From the NCBI GenBank assembly GCA_001797935.1, contig MGQT01000041.1:3718-9449 (forward strand): DNA of 5,732 nt, written 5' to 3'. Of this stretch, positions 1-5,732 are shown one piece after another. The position numbers and the translations under genes are program-made. The notes under the pieces are model-generated. The model was not told the DNA's origin and did not search any database. It was given only the letters and a program-made list of their open reading frames with translations. Origin of the DNA: Deltaproteobacteria bacterium RBG_16_54_18. GTDB lineage: Bacteria; Desulfobacterota; B13-G15; RBG-16-54-18. Positions within the stretch are counted from its first letter, which is position 1. Each line of letters starts with the position of its first letter.

Positions 1-12
1 GTAAATTGGGGC

Positions 13-41
13 TTGCAAAAAGATTGCTTTTCTGGTAAATA
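13..41 (+). promoter_or_regulatory. Candidate sigma70-type promoter for the ATP synthase operon
   Basis: A TTGCAA box (13-18) is separated by exactly 17 bases from TAAATA (36-41). The -10 box is preceded by TGG (33-35), which fits an extended -10 (TGn) element. Transcription would start near base 48, leaving a leader of roughly 75-80 bases before the first gene. The stretch is AT-rich, unlike the coding DNA after it. This is a motif match by eye. The position ahead of the first gene of a packed operon supports it, but an additional promoter further upstream cannot be excluded. Confidence 0.5.
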
Positions 42-113
42 ATTTCACAATGTTCTTTTGAAAGCCTAGGGAAAAGGACATTTTTGTTGTAATTATAAGG
101 CAGTAATCGGTAA

Positions 114-119
114 GAGGAG
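114..119 (+). promoter_or_regulatory. Ribosome binding site deciding the GTG start of atpF'
   Basis: GAGGAG lies six bases before GTG at 126, which is ideal spacing. It selects this GTG even though no ATG is available near the N-terminus. Translation from here gives the expected short polar start followed at once by the membrane helix of a b' subunit. Confidence 0.7.
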
Positions 120-125
120 CAAGGT

Positions 126-554
126 GTGATTAATATCAATAGCACGTTATTTATCCAGGCGGCTCTTTTCATTTTCCTCGCGCTCGTCTTAAACCAGATC
201 TTCTTTAAGCCCTTTATCAGGTTCCTCGAGGAGCGCCAAAGAAGGATTAGAGAGGACGAGGAGAAGGCCGCGAAGCTCCAGGAGGCAGCGGAGCATCGGC
301 GCATTCAGGTGGAGGAGGGATTACACAAAGGGCATCTCCAGGCCCTGGAAGAAAAAGGGCGTATCCAGGATGCAGGGACGGATACCGGTAAACAAGTGAT
401 CAAAACAACCCAGCAAGAGGTCGATGCGGAACTGCGCACGATCAAGGCCCAGATTGCCCGGGAGAGCCAACAGGCCCTGTCCGAGCTGCAACGCGGTCAC
501 GGACATATGGCGCAAATGATCGCCGAGAAGATTCTCGGCAGGAATCTTCGGTAG
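126..554 (+). CDS. atpF': F1Fo-ATP synthase subunit b' (peripheral stalk)
   Basis: This is one of two b-type stator subunits. It is expected to pair with the b subunit encoded next, anchoring the F1 head to the membrane a subunit. The 142-residue protein starts MININSTLFIQ, has one membrane helix at about residues 7-27, then the FKPF hinge (27-30) and LEERQRRI, typical of b/b' proteins. A long charged helical region follows, ending in IAEKILGR (132-139), the conserved C-terminal motif that contacts delta and the head. The start is a GTG chosen for its well-spaced ribosome site and the usual b' N-terminus. The middle (residues 65-88) has five glycines, unusual for a helical stalk. Being first in the operon and directly before atpF argues for b' rather than b. 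Family assignment is firm; the b' label rests on order and the N-terminal sequence. Confidence 0.93.
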   Translation: MININSTLFIQAALFIFLALVLNQIFFKPFIRFLEERQRRIREDEEKAAKLQEAAEHRRIQVEEGLHKGHLQALEEKGRIQDAGTDTGKQVIKTTQQEVDAELRTIKAQIARESQQALSELQRGHGHMAQMIAEKILGRNLR

Positions 555-572
555 GAGAGGAAATCGGTAAGT

Positions 573-1082
573 ATGGGGTCGGATCTCATCAAACTATTCA
601 ATTTCGCCGTCCTGGTCGCTATTATTTATTACCTGGTTAAAAAAGGTATTTTGGCCCGGCTGCTCGGCATGGATGCCTTTCACCTCGGCCCTTACCTGAA
701 GAAACGGGAGGAGGCGATCAAGACCGCTCTCGCCGACGCCGAGAACGCTAAGCGAGAGGGAGAAAAGAAGTATCAAGAATATGAGGAGCGGTTACGAAAA
801 CTTGATCAGGAAATTCAGCAGCTCCGCCAGACCTTGATCGAGGAGGGTGAGCGGGAAAAGGAGCGCATCATCTCGGAGGCCCGGCAGATAGGGGAAAAGA
901 TTAAAGAACAGGCCAGATTGACGGCCCAACAGGAACTAAAGACGGCAAAACGGCGCGTCCAGGATGAGACGGCTGCAGCGACCATTAAACTGGCCGAAGA
1001 GCTCCTTAAAAAACACTTGACGACCAAAGACCATGAGCACTTGGTTGATGATTATATCCAGCACATAAAGAGGATGCAGTGA
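573..1082 (+). CDS. atpF: F1Fo-ATP synthase subunit b (peripheral stalk)
   Basis: This is the second stator subunit, the likely partner of b' in an asymmetric stalk dimer. The 169-residue protein begins almost directly with a membrane helix (about residues 5-22). Then comes a basic hinge (VKKG), a segment LARLLGMDAFHLG (27-39), and a long charged coiled-coil-like helix from about residue 43 to 145 with the heptad-like R/E/K/A/L pattern of the family. The C-terminus is polar. Many deltaproteobacterial b proteins, as I recall them, carry a hydrophobic signal-like leader before the membrane helix; here there is none, and no in-frame upstream start exists before the stop of b'. The nearest Shine-Dalgarno (GGAGAGG, 554-560) overlaps the stop of b' and lies 12 bases from the ATG, rather far, so re-initiation after b' is plausible. 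The residue 31-39 segment looks like an insertion compared with b'. Confidence 0.92.
   Translation: MGSDLIKLFNFAVLVAIIYYLVKKGILARLLGMDAFHLGPYLKKREEAIKTALADAENAKREGEKKYQEYEERLRKLDQEIQQLRQTLIEEGEREKERIISEARQIGEKIKEQARLTAQQELKTAKRRVQDETAAATIKLAEELLKKHLTTKDHEHLVDDYIQHIKRMQ
1067..1073 (+). promoter_or_regulatory. Ribosome binding site for atpH inside the end of atpF
   Basis: AAAGAGG lies five bases before the GTG at 1079 and within the last codons of atpF. Together with the GTGA overlap of start and stop it supports the GTG start and translational coupling of delta to b. Confidence 0.65.
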
Positions 1083-1621
1083 TTGCGCGAAAAATTGCAC
1101 GCCGGTATGCCAAGGCCTTGATGAGTATCGGGCGGGAGGATGGCAAGTACGAGCAATATGGGGAGGAGCTTGCCGCCTTTACTTCCTTAGTACAGGGGGA
1201 AAAACGGCTCCGCTCGGTCTTGACCAACCCCACCATCACCATACCCCAGCGCCAGGCGATCATCAAGGAGATCACCCAGCGCCTGCGTCTGAGTCCTTTG
1301 CTCGGCAATCTGCTCCATCTCCTCGTGGAAAAAAACCGGATGCAGTATCTGTCGGACATCGAGTTTTTGTACCGGGAACTGGCTGATGCAGCTGCCGGCA
1401 GGGCCAGGGTCAAGCTGGAAACCAGCCATGACCTCTCCCCGCAGGCATTAGAAAAACTGGCGCGCAGTCTAGAGGGTGTGGCGGGAAAAACGGTGATCAT
1501 GGAGGTGCAAACAGACCCTTCGCTCATCGGGGGTATCGTGGCGCGGATGGAGGGAATGGTGTTTGATGGATGTATCAGGACGCAGTTGGAACGATTACGA
1601 GAAGCTTTAGCAAAAGGATAA
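1079..1621 (+). CDS. atpH: F1Fo-ATP synthase subunit delta
   Basis: Delta sits on top of the alpha3beta3 head and joins it to the b/b' stalk. It corresponds to OSCP in mitochondria. The protein is 180 residues, the usual family length. The N-terminal helical domain begins with ARKIARRYAKAL (3-14), the expected R-x-x-A-x-A-L-type start. A central NPTITIPQRQ (50-59) and LLVEKNRMQYL (81-91) match the conserved core. The C-terminal part carries the family signature around residues 146-165 (DPSLIGGIVARMEGMVFDGC), followed by the terminal helix. It starts at GTG, overlapping the TGA of atpF by four bases (GTGA). The next in-frame ATG would remove the conserved first helix, so the GTG is preferred. 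Four bases separate its stop from atpA. Confidence 0.95.
   Translation: MIARKIARRYAKALMSIGREDGKYEQYGEELAAFTSLVQGEKRLRSVLTNPTITIPQRQAIIKEITQRLRLSPLLGNLLHLLVEKNRMQYLSDIEFLYRELADAAAGRARVKLETSHDLSPQALEKLARSLEGVAGKTVIMEVQTDPSLIGGIVARMEGMVFDGCIRTQLERLREALAKG
1612..1618 (+). promoter_or_regulatory. Ribosome binding site for atpA
   Basis: AAAAGGA at the very end of atpH lies seven bases before the ATG at 1626. It overlaps the last codons of delta, in keeping with coupled translation. Confidence 0.55.
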
Positions 1622-1625
1622 AAAA

Positions 1626-3152
1626 ATGCAGATACGAACCGAAGAGATTAGCGAGATCATTGAGAAGCAGATTAAGGGTTACGACCAGAAGGTCGAGGTC
1701 AGCGAAACCGGCGTGGTCGTCTCCGTGGGAGACGGTATCGCACGGCTCTACGGCCTGGACAAGGCCATGGCCGGCGAGCTGCTCGAATTTCCCCATGGGA
1801 TCATGGGGATGGTCCTTAATTTAGAAGAAGACAATGTGGGGGCAGCGCTCCTTGGAGAAGACCGCCATATCAAAGAAGGAGATATCGTCAAGAGGACCGG
1901 CCGCATCGTGCAGGTGCCGGTCGGCGAACCCTTGATCGGGCGCGTGGTGGACCCGCTGGGGCAGCCCCTCGACGGCAAAGGGCCGATCGAGACCGCGGAA
2001 TATCGTAACGTGGAGGAAAAGGCCCCGGGCGTCGTATCGCGCCTGCCGGTCAAAGAGCCACTCCAGACCGGTGTCAAGGCCATCGACTCCATGATCCCCA
2101 TCGGCAGAGGACAGCGGGAGCTCATTATCGGCGACCGCCAAACGGGCAAGACCGCCTTGGCCGTGGATACCATCATCAACCAGAAGGGAAAAGGGGTCTA
2201 CTGTTTTTACGTAGCCATTGGACAGAAGCAGTCCACGGTAGCCCAGGTGGTTGATAAGTTGAGACACTATGGGGCCATGGCGTACACCACCGTGGTAACG
2301 GCCAGCGCCAGCGAACCGGCGCCCTTACAGTACATCGCCCCGTATGCCGGCTGCACCATGGGTGAGTACTTTCGCGATACCGGCAGACACGCCCTGTGCA
2401 TCTATGACGATCTCTCCAAACACGCGACAGCCTACCGTCAGATGTCCCTCCTGTTGCGCCGCCCTCCGGGAAGAGAGGCCTATCCCGGGGATATCTTCTA
2501 CCTCCACTCGCGTCTGCTGGAGCGGGCTGCCAAGCTCAGCGAAAAATTGGGAGGAGGCTCTCTCACGGCCTTGCCCATTATCGAGACACAAGCCGGTGAT
2601 GTATCCGCCTACATCCCCACCAACGTCATCTCCATCACCGACGGCCAGATCTACCTCGAGACCGATCTCTTCTATTCCGGGATCAGGCCCGCTGTCAATG
2701 TCGGGTTATCCGTCTCCCGCGTCGGCGGCAACGCCCAGATTAAGGCGATGAAGCAGGTGGCGGGTTCTCTCCGTATGGATCTGGCCCAATACCGGGAGAT
2801 GGCCGCCTTTGCCCAGTTCGGCAGCGACCTCGACAAGGCAACCCAGGCCCAACTCGCCAGGGGAGAACGTCTTGTGGAAATCTTAAAACAGGGACAGTAT
2901 CAGCCATTATCGGTGGCCAGTCAGACCGTGATCATCTACGCCGGGGTACGCGGCTTTTTAGACAGCTACCCCGTGTCCGTGCTGCAACGGTATGAGCAGG
3001 AGTTGAATCGGTTCATCTCGGACAAACACGCGGATATCCTCAAAGAGATCGAGAAAAAGAAGGAACTGGATGAGGCCCTGGATCAAAAAGTCACCACGGC
3101 CTTGGAAAAATTCAAGGGGATATTTTCCCCCGAAGGGGGATCCGGGGGATAA
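1626..3152 (+). CDS. atpA: F1Fo-ATP synthase subunit alpha
   Basis: Alpha is the non-catalytic nucleotide-binding subunit of the head; three copies alternate with beta. The 508-residue protein has the N-terminal beta-barrel (about 25-95, with VVSVGDGIARLYGL). The nucleotide-binding domain carries the P-loop GDRQTGKT (169-176, Lys175), the Walker B region ALCIYDDLSKHA (256-267) and the conserved RRPPGREAYPGD (278-289). SVSRVGG (362-368) holds Arg365, the arginine finger that reaches into the catalytic site of beta. The C-terminal helical domain follows. No insertion is present near residue 308, unlike the gamma-proteobacterial enzymes such as E. coli. The protein ends in a short Gly-rich tail (SPEGGSGG) encoded by a C-run/G-run hairpin next to the start of atpG. 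All key residues are present. Confidence 0.98.
   Translation: MQIRTEEISEIIEKQIKGYDQKVEVSETGVVVSVGDGIARLYGLDKAMAGELLEFPHGIMGMVLNLEEDNVGAALLGEDRHIKEGDIVKRTGRIVQVPVGEPLIGRVVDPLGQPLDGKGPIETAEYRNVEEKAPGVVSRLPVKEPLQTGVKAIDSMIPIGRGQRELIIGDRQTGKTALAVDTIINQKGKGVYCFYVAIGQKQSTVAQVVDKLRHYGAMAYTTVVTASASEPAPLQYIAPYAGCTMGEYFRDTGRHALCIYDDLSKHATAYRQMSLLLRRPPGREAYPGDIFYLHSRLLERAAKLSEKLGGGSLTALPIIETQAGDVSAYIPTNVISITDGQIYLETDLFYSGIRPAVNVGLSVSRVGGNAQIKAMKQVAGSLRMDLAQYREMAAFAQFGSDLDKATQAQLARGERLVEILKQGQYQPLSVASQTVIIYAGVRGFLDSYPVSVLQRYEQELNRFISDKHADILKEIEKKKELDEALDQKVTTALEKFKGIFSPEGGSGG
3126..3148 (+). promoter_or_regulatory. C-run/G-run hairpin at the atpA-atpG junction, with two possible pairings
   Basis: TCCCCC (3126-3131) can pair with GGGGGA (3135-3140) across a GAA loop. 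The same C-run can instead pair with a second G-run at 3144-3148. That second G-run is the only plausible Shine-Dalgarno for atpG (GGGGGA, 3144-3149, nine bases before the ATG). The two pairings exclude each other. The sequence is visible; a regulatory role is inference, since ribosomes finishing atpA would melt either structure. No T-run follows, so it is not a terminator. Confidence 0.3.
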
Positions 3153-3158
3153 GCCGCG

Positions 3159-4022
3159 ATGATCGGTCTCAAGACACTGCGCCGCAGAATCACCAGTATC
3201 AAGAGCACCCAGCAGATTACCCGGGCCATGAAGATGGTGGCCACCGCACGACTGCGGCGTGCCCACGAGCGGGCGATCCAGGCCCGTCCCTATGCGGATA
3301 AGATAGGCGAGGTCTTGCATAACCTGGCACTCAGGGCCGACCCCGAGACCAACCCCTTGCTGGTCCGCCGCGAGATGAAACGGGTGGAGTTGCTGGTCAT
3401 CACCACCGACCGGGGTCTGTGCGGAAGCTTCAACCAGAATGTCTTCCGAAGGGTGGAAGGGTTTATACGGGAAAATCGCGAGACCTATGACGAGATATCG
3501 CTTACCATGGTGGGAAGAAAGGGATTGGACTACTTCCGCAGAAAAAATGTTCCCATCATCAGAAACCATGTGGGTATATTTCGGGAACTTGACTATCAGA
3601 AAGCCGCGACCATGGGAAAGGATATCGTCGAGGATTATATCGGCGAGGCTGTCGATGGTGTCTTTCTGGTCTACAACGAGTTTCACTCCCCCCTGATTCA
3701 GCGGTTGACAATCAAACCCCTCCTGCCCCTTGAGTCCCGGGAGATGGAATCCGATTTCCAGCCGGTGGACTACCTCTACGAGCCATCGGCAGAAGCCATC
3801 CTCGCTGAACTCCTGCCTCGGTATATAGAGGTTCAGATATACCGGGCACTGCTGGAATCCATGGCAGGTGAACTGGGGGCGAGGATGACGGCCATGGGCG
3901 CCGCCACCGAGAATGCGCAGGAAATGATCGAAAACCTCACCCTTGTGTATAACAAGGCGCGTCAGTCCACCATCACCAAGGAGATGATGGAGATCGTCGG
4001 CGGTGTAGAGGCCTTGCGATAG
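3159..4022 (+). CDS. atpG: F1Fo-ATP synthase subunit gamma
   Basis: Gamma is the central shaft that rotates inside alpha3beta3 and couples the c-ring to catalysis. The protein is 287 residues, typical for bacteria. The N-terminal helix of the coiled coil contains LRRRITSIKSTQQITRAMKM (7-26), the hallmark of the family. The Rossmann-like domain has VITTDRGLCGSFN (80-92). The C-terminal helix ends in TITKEMMEIVGGVEAL (271-286), the family signature; it has Val where the usual pattern has Ala after the second Gly. The start ATG lies six bases after the stop of atpA and its ribosome site is only the G-run described at the junction, so coupling to atpA is likely. There is no cyanobacterial/chloroplast-type regulatory cysteine insertion. 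Confidence 0.97.
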   Translation: MIGLKTLRRRITSIKSTQQITRAMKMVATARLRRAHERAIQARPYADKIGEVLHNLALRADPETNPLLVRREMKRVELLVITTDRGLCGSFNQNVFRRVEGFIRENRETYDEISLTMVGRKGLDYFRRKNVPIIRNHVGIFRELDYQKAATMGKDIVEDYIGEAVDGVFLVYNEFHSPLIQRLTIKPLLPLESREMESDFQPVDYLYEPSAEAILAELLPRYIEVQIYRALLESMAGELGARMTAMGAATENAQEMIENLTLVYNKARQSTITKEMMEIVGGVEALR

Positions 4023-4033
4023 CACCGAGAAAT

Positions 4034-4041
4034 TAAGGAGG
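4034..4041 (+). promoter_or_regulatory. Strong Shine-Dalgarno for atpD
   Basis: TAAGGAGG is a full match to the 16S anti-Shine-Dalgarno and the best ribosome site in the window. It sits in the largest gap between genes here (31 bases) and lies 12 bases before the ATG at 4054, a little far. There is no in-frame start closer to it, so the ATG stands. Beta is needed in three copies per enzyme, which fits an independent strong site. Confidence 0.7.
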
Positions 4042-4053
4042 AAGGCTGCAGAG

Positions 4054-5496
4054 ATGAAGAAGGACAAAGAAAAAGAAAAGGGTAAAGAAAACGAAGGAAA
4101 GATCGTACAGATCATCGGACCGGTCATCGACATCGAGTTCGCAGAGGGAAGGCTCCCCGAGATCTTCAATGCCGTCAGACTCACCAATCCCCGCATCAGC
4201 GACCAACAAGGAAACCTGGTGGCGGAGGTAGCTCAGCACATCGGCGAGAACACGGTGCGGTGTGTGGCCATGGACACCACCGATGGCCTGGTCAGGGGAA
4301 TGCAGGCCGTTGATACCGGCGACTCCATCACCATCCCCGTAGGCAGAGAGGTCCTCGGCCGGATCATCAACGTCATCGGCGAGCCCGTGGACGAAGCGGG
4401 ACCAATCACTACCAAAAAGAGGTACTCTATTCACCGTTCGGCCCCCTCTTTCATGGACCAGGATGTAAAAGTTGATCTCCTGGAGACGGGAATCAAGGTG
4501 ATTGATCTCTTGGAACCGTACCCCCGGGGCGGCAAGGTAGGCCTCTTTGGTGGTGCCGGCGTGGGCAAGACGGTGATCATCATGGAGCTCATACACAATA
4601 TCGCCATTGAGCACGGTGGTTTTTCCGTATTCGGGGGCGTGGGAGAGCGGACCCGGGAAGGAAACGACCTCTGGCTGGAGATGAAGGGGTCGGGGGTCAT
4701 AGACAAGACGGCCTTGGTCTTCGGGCAGATGACGGAGACCCCTGGTGCCCGGGCCCGGGTGGGGCTTTCGGCCCTCACCGCCGCCGAGTATTTCCGCGAT
4801 GAGGAGGGGCAGGACGTCCTTCTGTTCATCGACAACATCTTCCGCTTTACCCAGGCCAACGCCGAGGTCTCGGCCTTGCTGGGGAGGATGCCATCGGCAG
4901 TAGGCTATCAACCGACGCTGGCCACCGACCTCGGTGAGCTGGAAGAGCGCATCACCTCCACCACCAAGGGGTCCATTACCTCGGTCCAGGCCATCTATGT
5001 GCCGGCAGACGACCTCACCGACCCGGCCCCGGCTACCACGTTTACGCACCTCGACGCCACCACCGTCCTCTCCCGCCATATCGTTGAGCTGGGAATCTAT
5101 CCGGCAGTGGACCCCCTGGACTCCACCTCCAAGATCCTCACCCCCGACGTAGTCGGCGAGGATCACTATCAGGTGGCCCGTGAGGTCCAGCGAATCTTGC
5201 AGAAATACAAAGATCTGCAGGACATCATTGCCATCCTCGGCATGGACGAGCTCTCCGAAGACGACAAGCTGACTGTGTCTCGGGCGAGAAAGATCCAGCG
5301 GTTCTTCTCCCAGCCCTTCTTCGTGGCGGAAGAGTTCACCGGCATAAAGGGAAGGTATGTGAAGCTGGCAGATACCATTAAAGGATTTAAGGAGTTGGTG
5401 GCGGGGAAACACGATGATATCCCCGAACAGGCCTTTTACATGGTAGGGACTATCGAAGATGCCGTGCAGAAGGCGGAGAAGATGAAGGCGGAATAA
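4054..5496 (+). CDS. atpD: F1Fo-ATP synthase subunit beta (catalytic)
   Basis: Beta carries the catalytic sites where ATP is made or hydrolysed (EC 7.1.2.2 for the H+ enzyme). In the 480-residue protein, GKIVQIIGPVIDIEF (15-29) opens the beta-barrel domain. The P-loop is GGAGVGKT (166-173, Lys172). The catalytic glutamate is Glu198 in GERTREG, and Walker B ends at Asp260 in VLLFIDN. The ATPase alpha/beta signature is PAVDPLDSTS (350-359). The lever loop that touches gamma reads DELSEDD (398-404), against the usual DELSEED, a conservative change. Ahead of the barrel is an extra, highly charged segment, KKDKEKEKGKENE (2-14). No alternative start lies between it and the conserved core, so it is part of the protein if the reading is right. 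Seven bases separate its stop from atpC. Confidence 0.98.
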   Translation: MKKDKEKEKGKENEGKIVQIIGPVIDIEFAEGRLPEIFNAVRLTNPRISDQQGNLVAEVAQHIGENTVRCVAMDTTDGLVRGMQAVDTGDSITIPVGREVLGRIINVIGEPVDEAGPITTKKRYSIHRSAPSFMDQDVKVDLLETGIKVIDLLEPYPRGGKVGLFGGAGVGKTVIIMELIHNIAIEHGGFSVFGGVGERTREGNDLWLEMKGSGVIDKTALVFGQMTETPGARARVGLSALTAAEYFRDEEGQDVLLFIDNIFRFTQANAEVSALLGRMPSAVGYQPTLATDLGELEERITSTTKGSITSVQAIYVPADDLTDPAPATTFTHLDATTVLSRHIVELGIYPAVDPLDSTSKILTPDVVGEDHYQVAREVQRILQKYKDLQDIIAILGMDELSEDDKLTVSRARKIQRFFSQPFFVAEEFTGIKGRYVKLADTIKGFKELVAGKHDDIPEQAFYMVGTIEDAVQKAEKMKAE

Positions 5497-5503
5497 GACG
5501 GCC

Positions 5504-5732
5504 ATGGCGAACAATTTTCTCTTTGAGGTAGTAACCCCTTATCGCCTGGTCCTGAGCCAGGAGGTAGAGGAGATCACGGCCCCGGGGTCAGAGGGTGAGT
5601 TCGGCCCCCTGCCCGGGCACACCCAGTTTTTCACGACCCTGAAGATCGGCGTGGTCATGTACCGGCAGGGCAAGGAACAACATCATATGGCCGTGACCCA
5701 GGGATTTGTGGAGGTCCTCCCGGACCGTGTCA
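5504..5732 (+). CDS. atpC: F1Fo-ATP synthase subunit epsilon (partial, 3' end outside the window)
   Basis: Epsilon binds the foot of gamma and the c-ring, and in many bacteria its C-terminal helices inhibit ATP hydrolysis. The visible 76 residues cover most of the N-terminal beta-sandwich: FEVVTPYRLVLSQEVEEI (7-24), then the family hallmark GEFGPLPGHTQFFTTL (31-46), and a strand pair ending GFVEVLPDRV (67-76). The frame is open to the window edge. Full-length members are about 130-140 residues, so the C-terminal helical domain, where an inhibitory or ATP-binding motif would lie, is not visible. The ATG lies seven bases after the stop of atpD. Its ribosome site is weak (GGCGGA, 5487-5492), so coupling to atpD is likely. 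Confidence 0.95.
   Translation, partial: MANNFLFEVVTPYRLVLSQEVEEITAPGSEGEFGPLPGHTQFFTTLKIGVVMYRQGKEQHHMAVTQGFVEVLPDRV

Larger units (their letters stand above)
1..125. other. AT-rich non-coding leader region upstream of the operon
   Basis: No gene is supportable here. The frame starting at base 1 stays open only to a TAA at 40-42 and could at most be the last 13 codons of an upstream gene, with nothing recognisable in it. The other forward frames close at 2-4 and 36-38. The region holds the candidate promoter, an imperfect palindrome around 87-98 and the ribosome site of the first gene. I see no convincing terminator of an upstream gene. Confidence 0.6.

Noticed and set aside
18..31. AAAAG-ATTG-CTTTT inverted repeat as a terminator or operator
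   Set aside because: The stem is only five pairs, four of them A-T, so it would not terminate transcription. It lies inside the spacer of the candidate promoter and is probably chance in AT-rich DNA.
1570..1824. An 84-codon forward frame overlapping the end of atpH and start of atpA
   Set aside because: It is out of frame with both real genes, Arg/Ser-rich, and has no ribosome site. The correct frames there match delta and alpha residue by residue.
3138..3143. GGATCC palindrome near the end of atpA as a cloning scar
   Set aside because: It is a single six-base restriction site within natural G-rich coding sequence. The reading frame and operon structure continue normally on both sides.
2958..4196. 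A 412-residue open frame on the - strand across atpG and the ends of atpA and atpD
   Set aside because: It spans three real genes on the other strand and has no family features. It begins inside atpD with no convincing ribosome site. It is a shadow of the coding bias.
4033..5514. A 493-residue open frame on the - strand across the whole of atpD
   Set aside because: It mirrors a highly conserved gene almost end to end. Its translation is rich in His, Gly and Arg without any recognisable domain, and there is no room for its own promoter or ribosome site. Codon bias of atpD explains the lack of stops.
1..5732. Mobile elements, CRISPR arrays, tRNA or rRNA genes
   Set aside because: I saw no repeated units, terminal inverted repeats, transposase-like frames or RNA gene signatures. 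The genes fill the window from 126 to the end with gaps of at most 31 bases.

Overview
The window holds a bacterial F1Fo-ATP synthase operon, all on the + strand and tightly packed. The order is b' (atpF'), b (atpF), delta (atpH), alpha (atpA), gamma (atpG), beta (atpD), epsilon (atpC). The epsilon gene runs off the right edge. No gene lies on the - strand: the long antisense open frames are shadows of these conserved genes.

Organism: two b-type stalk genes (b' then b) followed directly by delta-alpha-gamma-beta-epsilon, with no a or c genes (atpB, atpE) in front, is the arrangement I associate with the former Deltaproteobacteria (Desulfobacterota and relatives). Alphaproteobacteria also have b/b' but normally keep them with a and c. 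Cyanobacteria have a different order and keep beta-epsilon apart. The coding DNA has moderate to fairly high GC and purine-rich Shine-Dalgarno sites. This assignment comes from gene order and general protein character, not from a database match.

Layout: bases 1-125 are AT-rich, have no supportable gene and carry a good candidate sigma70-type promoter (13-41) and a ribosome site. Bases 126-1082 encode the two membrane-anchored peripheral-stalk subunits. Delta (1079-1621) overlaps the b gene by four bases. Alpha (1626-3152) and gamma (3159-4022) follow with gaps of 4 and 6 bases. The only sizeable internal gap, 31 bases before beta (4054-5496), carries a perfect TAAGGAGG ribosome site. Epsilon starts at 5504.

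How the genes work together: alpha3beta3 is the catalytic head, gamma and epsilon form the rotor shaft, and b, b' and delta form the stator that holds the head against rotation. The membrane a subunit and c-ring are needed for a working enzyme and must be encoded elsewhere. Ion specificity (H+ or Na+) therefore cannot be read from this window. The key nucleotide-binding and catalytic residues of alpha and beta are intact, so the enzyme looks functional.

I see no new biological system here. The points worth a second look are modest: a lysine/glutamate-rich N-terminal extension on beta, an apparent insertion after the membrane helix of b but not of b', an unusually glycine-rich stretch in b', and a C-run/G-run hairpin at the alpha-gamma junction that could affect translation of gamma.
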